DNA of 64,000 bases, taken from assembly GCA_947646735.1 (NCBI GenBank), contig CANTFK010000343.1, positions 372,001-436,000 of the forward strand, given 5' to 3'. Origin of the DNA: Peronospora farinosa (taxonomy: Eukaryota > Oomycota > Peronosporomycetes > Peronosporales > Peronosporaceae). Of the stretch, positions 62,575 through 64,000 are shown one piece after another (the first letter of the stretch is position 1; the number at the start of each line of letters is the position of its first letter). The translations under genes were made by a program, and so were the position numbers. The notes under the pieces were generated by a model. That model saw only the letters and a program-made list of their open reading frames with translations. It was not told the origin of the DNA and did not search any database.

Positions 62575-63771
62575 TGTGGTGGAGTGGGATTCGCAAAATT
62601 GCTGATGCGATCCCAACTCTCCACTGGCGCCCGGACGACCGACTAACGGATGGGGTATTTCGATACCGTGTATAAAGACTTCCTCACCTTGTGTACCCGT
62701 CGGTAGAGCGGTTTGCTCTCTTCTCGGTAGACTTGAGTCGATGTTGAACTTGATTGTGTTAGGGATAGGTGGGGGGGGGGGCGATCGAGTGGAATTCCTC
62801 ACACGATCACAGTTGTTCTTGGGGTGCTCTATTTGAGTCGCCCTGATCTCCCTTGAGATCGCCTTGTCCAAAAATGTAGATACTTGATCCGCTTGCCTTC
62901 TGAACACTTGAAACGTCTCGCGATCTTGTATCTGGACTTCTTAGTCCTCTGCGTCCAATCGCAGCTTGAGTTGGTTTGTTGAGAATTCTTGCAATCCCTG
63001 GCCATACAATCCAGGGATATGACTTGCGTAGTAGGTAGACTTCCTTGAGACGTCGGGAGGCCAAAGAATCCAGCCCGGAAGAGAAGTCGACACGTGTACT
63101 TAGAAGCAAATTGTACTCTGTTAATGTTAACCAATCAGATACCAAAACCTATGATCTTGACTATCTGTAGCTCAGGATCTGTTGCCACGTATCGCTCTTT
63201 CGGAAAAATCAGATCTTGTAATGTGGTCCACTCCAAAATCGCCGCGATCTGGATTGCTACCTCGCTCGGATCTAATACCATTTTAGTATCAGATCGCGGT
63301 ACTAATAATTAGTATCGGATCGCGGTACTAATAATTAATATCGGATCGCGATACTAAATAATTAGTATCGGATCGCGATCCGCCGGATCACGACTTGTCC
63401 TCTTCACCGTTTCTTAGGTCATGTGAGATAGTTCATCTATGTGACATGTCATATCCACCATTCCAGTCCTCCATAGCGACGTGATCCACACCAGACCGTC
63501 TTCACATGCTTGGATGTACCCATCCTCCTTCTTAGCGATCGCGTTCACGCGGATCGCCATCGAAAAATACTGGAGATCGCAATAGCGTAGTTCCTAGGCC
63601 ATACTTGACCCCACATAGAACTGCAAACTCCATCATTCACTGTTTTCCATCCCATTTGACGTCATCTCGAAACCTTTCTGCGAGATCGCGACTCATCAAT
63701 ATTGGCCATTTCGGACTTAACCGAAAATATGTGATCACACTTTGCGAAATTCACTCCTTCACTTCGCCTCA
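62575..63771 (-). repeat. 5' LTR of the Chronos-like element
   Basis: 1197 bp, same ends and tandem GATCGCG units (63,285-63,385) as the 3' LTR. A G-run lies at about 62,772. On the minus strand the next bases are A then TGGTCTGCGTGCC, a possible primer site that overlaps the gag ATG. Confidence 0.9.
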
Positions 63772-64000
63772 GAATTCAGTGACGCAGTCAAGTGGAAAGA
63801 AGCGTGCGACTCAGAAATGAAATCTCTTCGCAAGACCAAGACCTGGGATCTATTACTACTACCAAAAGCCCGTAAAGCAATCGGTAATCGATGGGTCTAT
63901 CGAGTCAAGGAGAATCAGGTGGGGAAAGTCGAACGATTCAAAGCGCGCTTGGTGGCCAAAGGTTTTTCTTAGAAGCGTGGTATTGACTACGATGAGACCT
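63772..64000 (+). pseudogene. Copia pol, second part (start of reverse transcriptase)
   Basis: Continues the Copia frame cut at 50,291. Blocks DAVKWKEACDSEMKSLRKTKTW, IGNRWVYRVKENQ, VERFKARLVAKGFS, a stop at 63,970, and KRGIDYDET. These are the canonical first RT blocks of Copia. The rest lies beyond the window. Confidence 0.9.

Larger units (their letters stand above)
50292..63771 (-). mobile_element. Chronos-like Gypsy: dual RNase H, chromodomain, nested in Copia
   Basis: A 13.5 kb LTR element on the minus strand: 5' LTR 62575-63771, gag about 60,330-62,574, protease, RT, RNase H, a second archaeal/plant-type RNase H, integrase and chromodomain down to 54,556. A large antisense frame at 51,600-54,300 and the 3' LTR 50292-51514 complete it. 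Target duplication GAAT on both sides (50,288-50,291 and 63,772-63,775). Removing the element and one GAAT restores the Copia frame. An extra RNase H with a chromodomain in oomycete elements has, to my recollection, been described under the name Chronos. Length, order and the extra antisense frame are read here directly; exact family assignment is inference. Confidence 0.9.

Noticed and set aside
61795..62907. 370-codon gag ORF starting inside the LTR
   Set aside because: The first codon is GTG within the LTR; the ATG at 62,574 just after the LTR is a better start.

Overview
The window is nuclear DNA of an oomycete, most likely Peronosporales (Phytophthora or a downy mildew). The evidence is a front-end (Δ6-type) cytochrome-b5 fatty acid desaturase with the oomycete sequence signature, one short intron (GTATGA donor, CTAAC branch site) in a gene set with few introns, and a flood of Ty3/Gypsy and Ty1/Copia LTR retrotransposons of oomycete type. 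I see no effector gene (RXLR or CRN type), no rRNA and no tRNA.

Layout. 1-2.6 kb: two broken Copia remnants. 2.6-22.6 kb: a giant palindrome-like structure. Gypsy element A1 (minus strand) and a piece of Gypsy B form the left arm, and Gypsy A2 (plus strand) with the same piece of B form the right arm. A 4.3 kb spacer holds the rest of Gypsy B2 (minus). About 6.4 kb of each arm is almost identical. The outermost 1.3 kb of each arm is clearly older and diverged. 23.0-26.3 kb: Gypsy C1, an internally deleted copy. 26.8-36.1 kb: the only host gene island, three genes head to tail on the minus strand: an HSA/SNF2-like/SANT scaffold of the EP400/EAF1 type, a Δ6-type desaturase, and the splicing factor SF3A2. 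37.8-42.4 kb: Gypsy C2. 42.4-47.4 kb: a mosaic of LTRs and gag fragments. 47.4-64.0 kb: a Copia element split by a 13.5 kb chromodomain Gypsy with two RNase H domains (Chronos-like), nested inside its pol gene.

The host genes belong to separate pathways: chromatin (NuA4/TIP60-type scaffold), membrane lipid desaturation, and U2 snRNP assembly. The rest of the DNA is retrotransposons in many states of decay; most have broken frames and several have mutated catalytic residues.

The strongest candidate for something not well described is a shared design in the Gypsy families. Each has an extra open frame on the antisense strand, starting about 80 bp inside the 3' LTR and running back toward, and usually over, the 3' end of pol. 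It carries a coiled-coil segment, and in families A and B also a Cys-rich domain. A, B, C and the Chronos-like element each have one. The other main points are the converted inverted repeat, the ATPase-degenerate EAF1/EP400-like protein, and the element-wide reiteration of a GATCGCG motif in the Chronos-like element.
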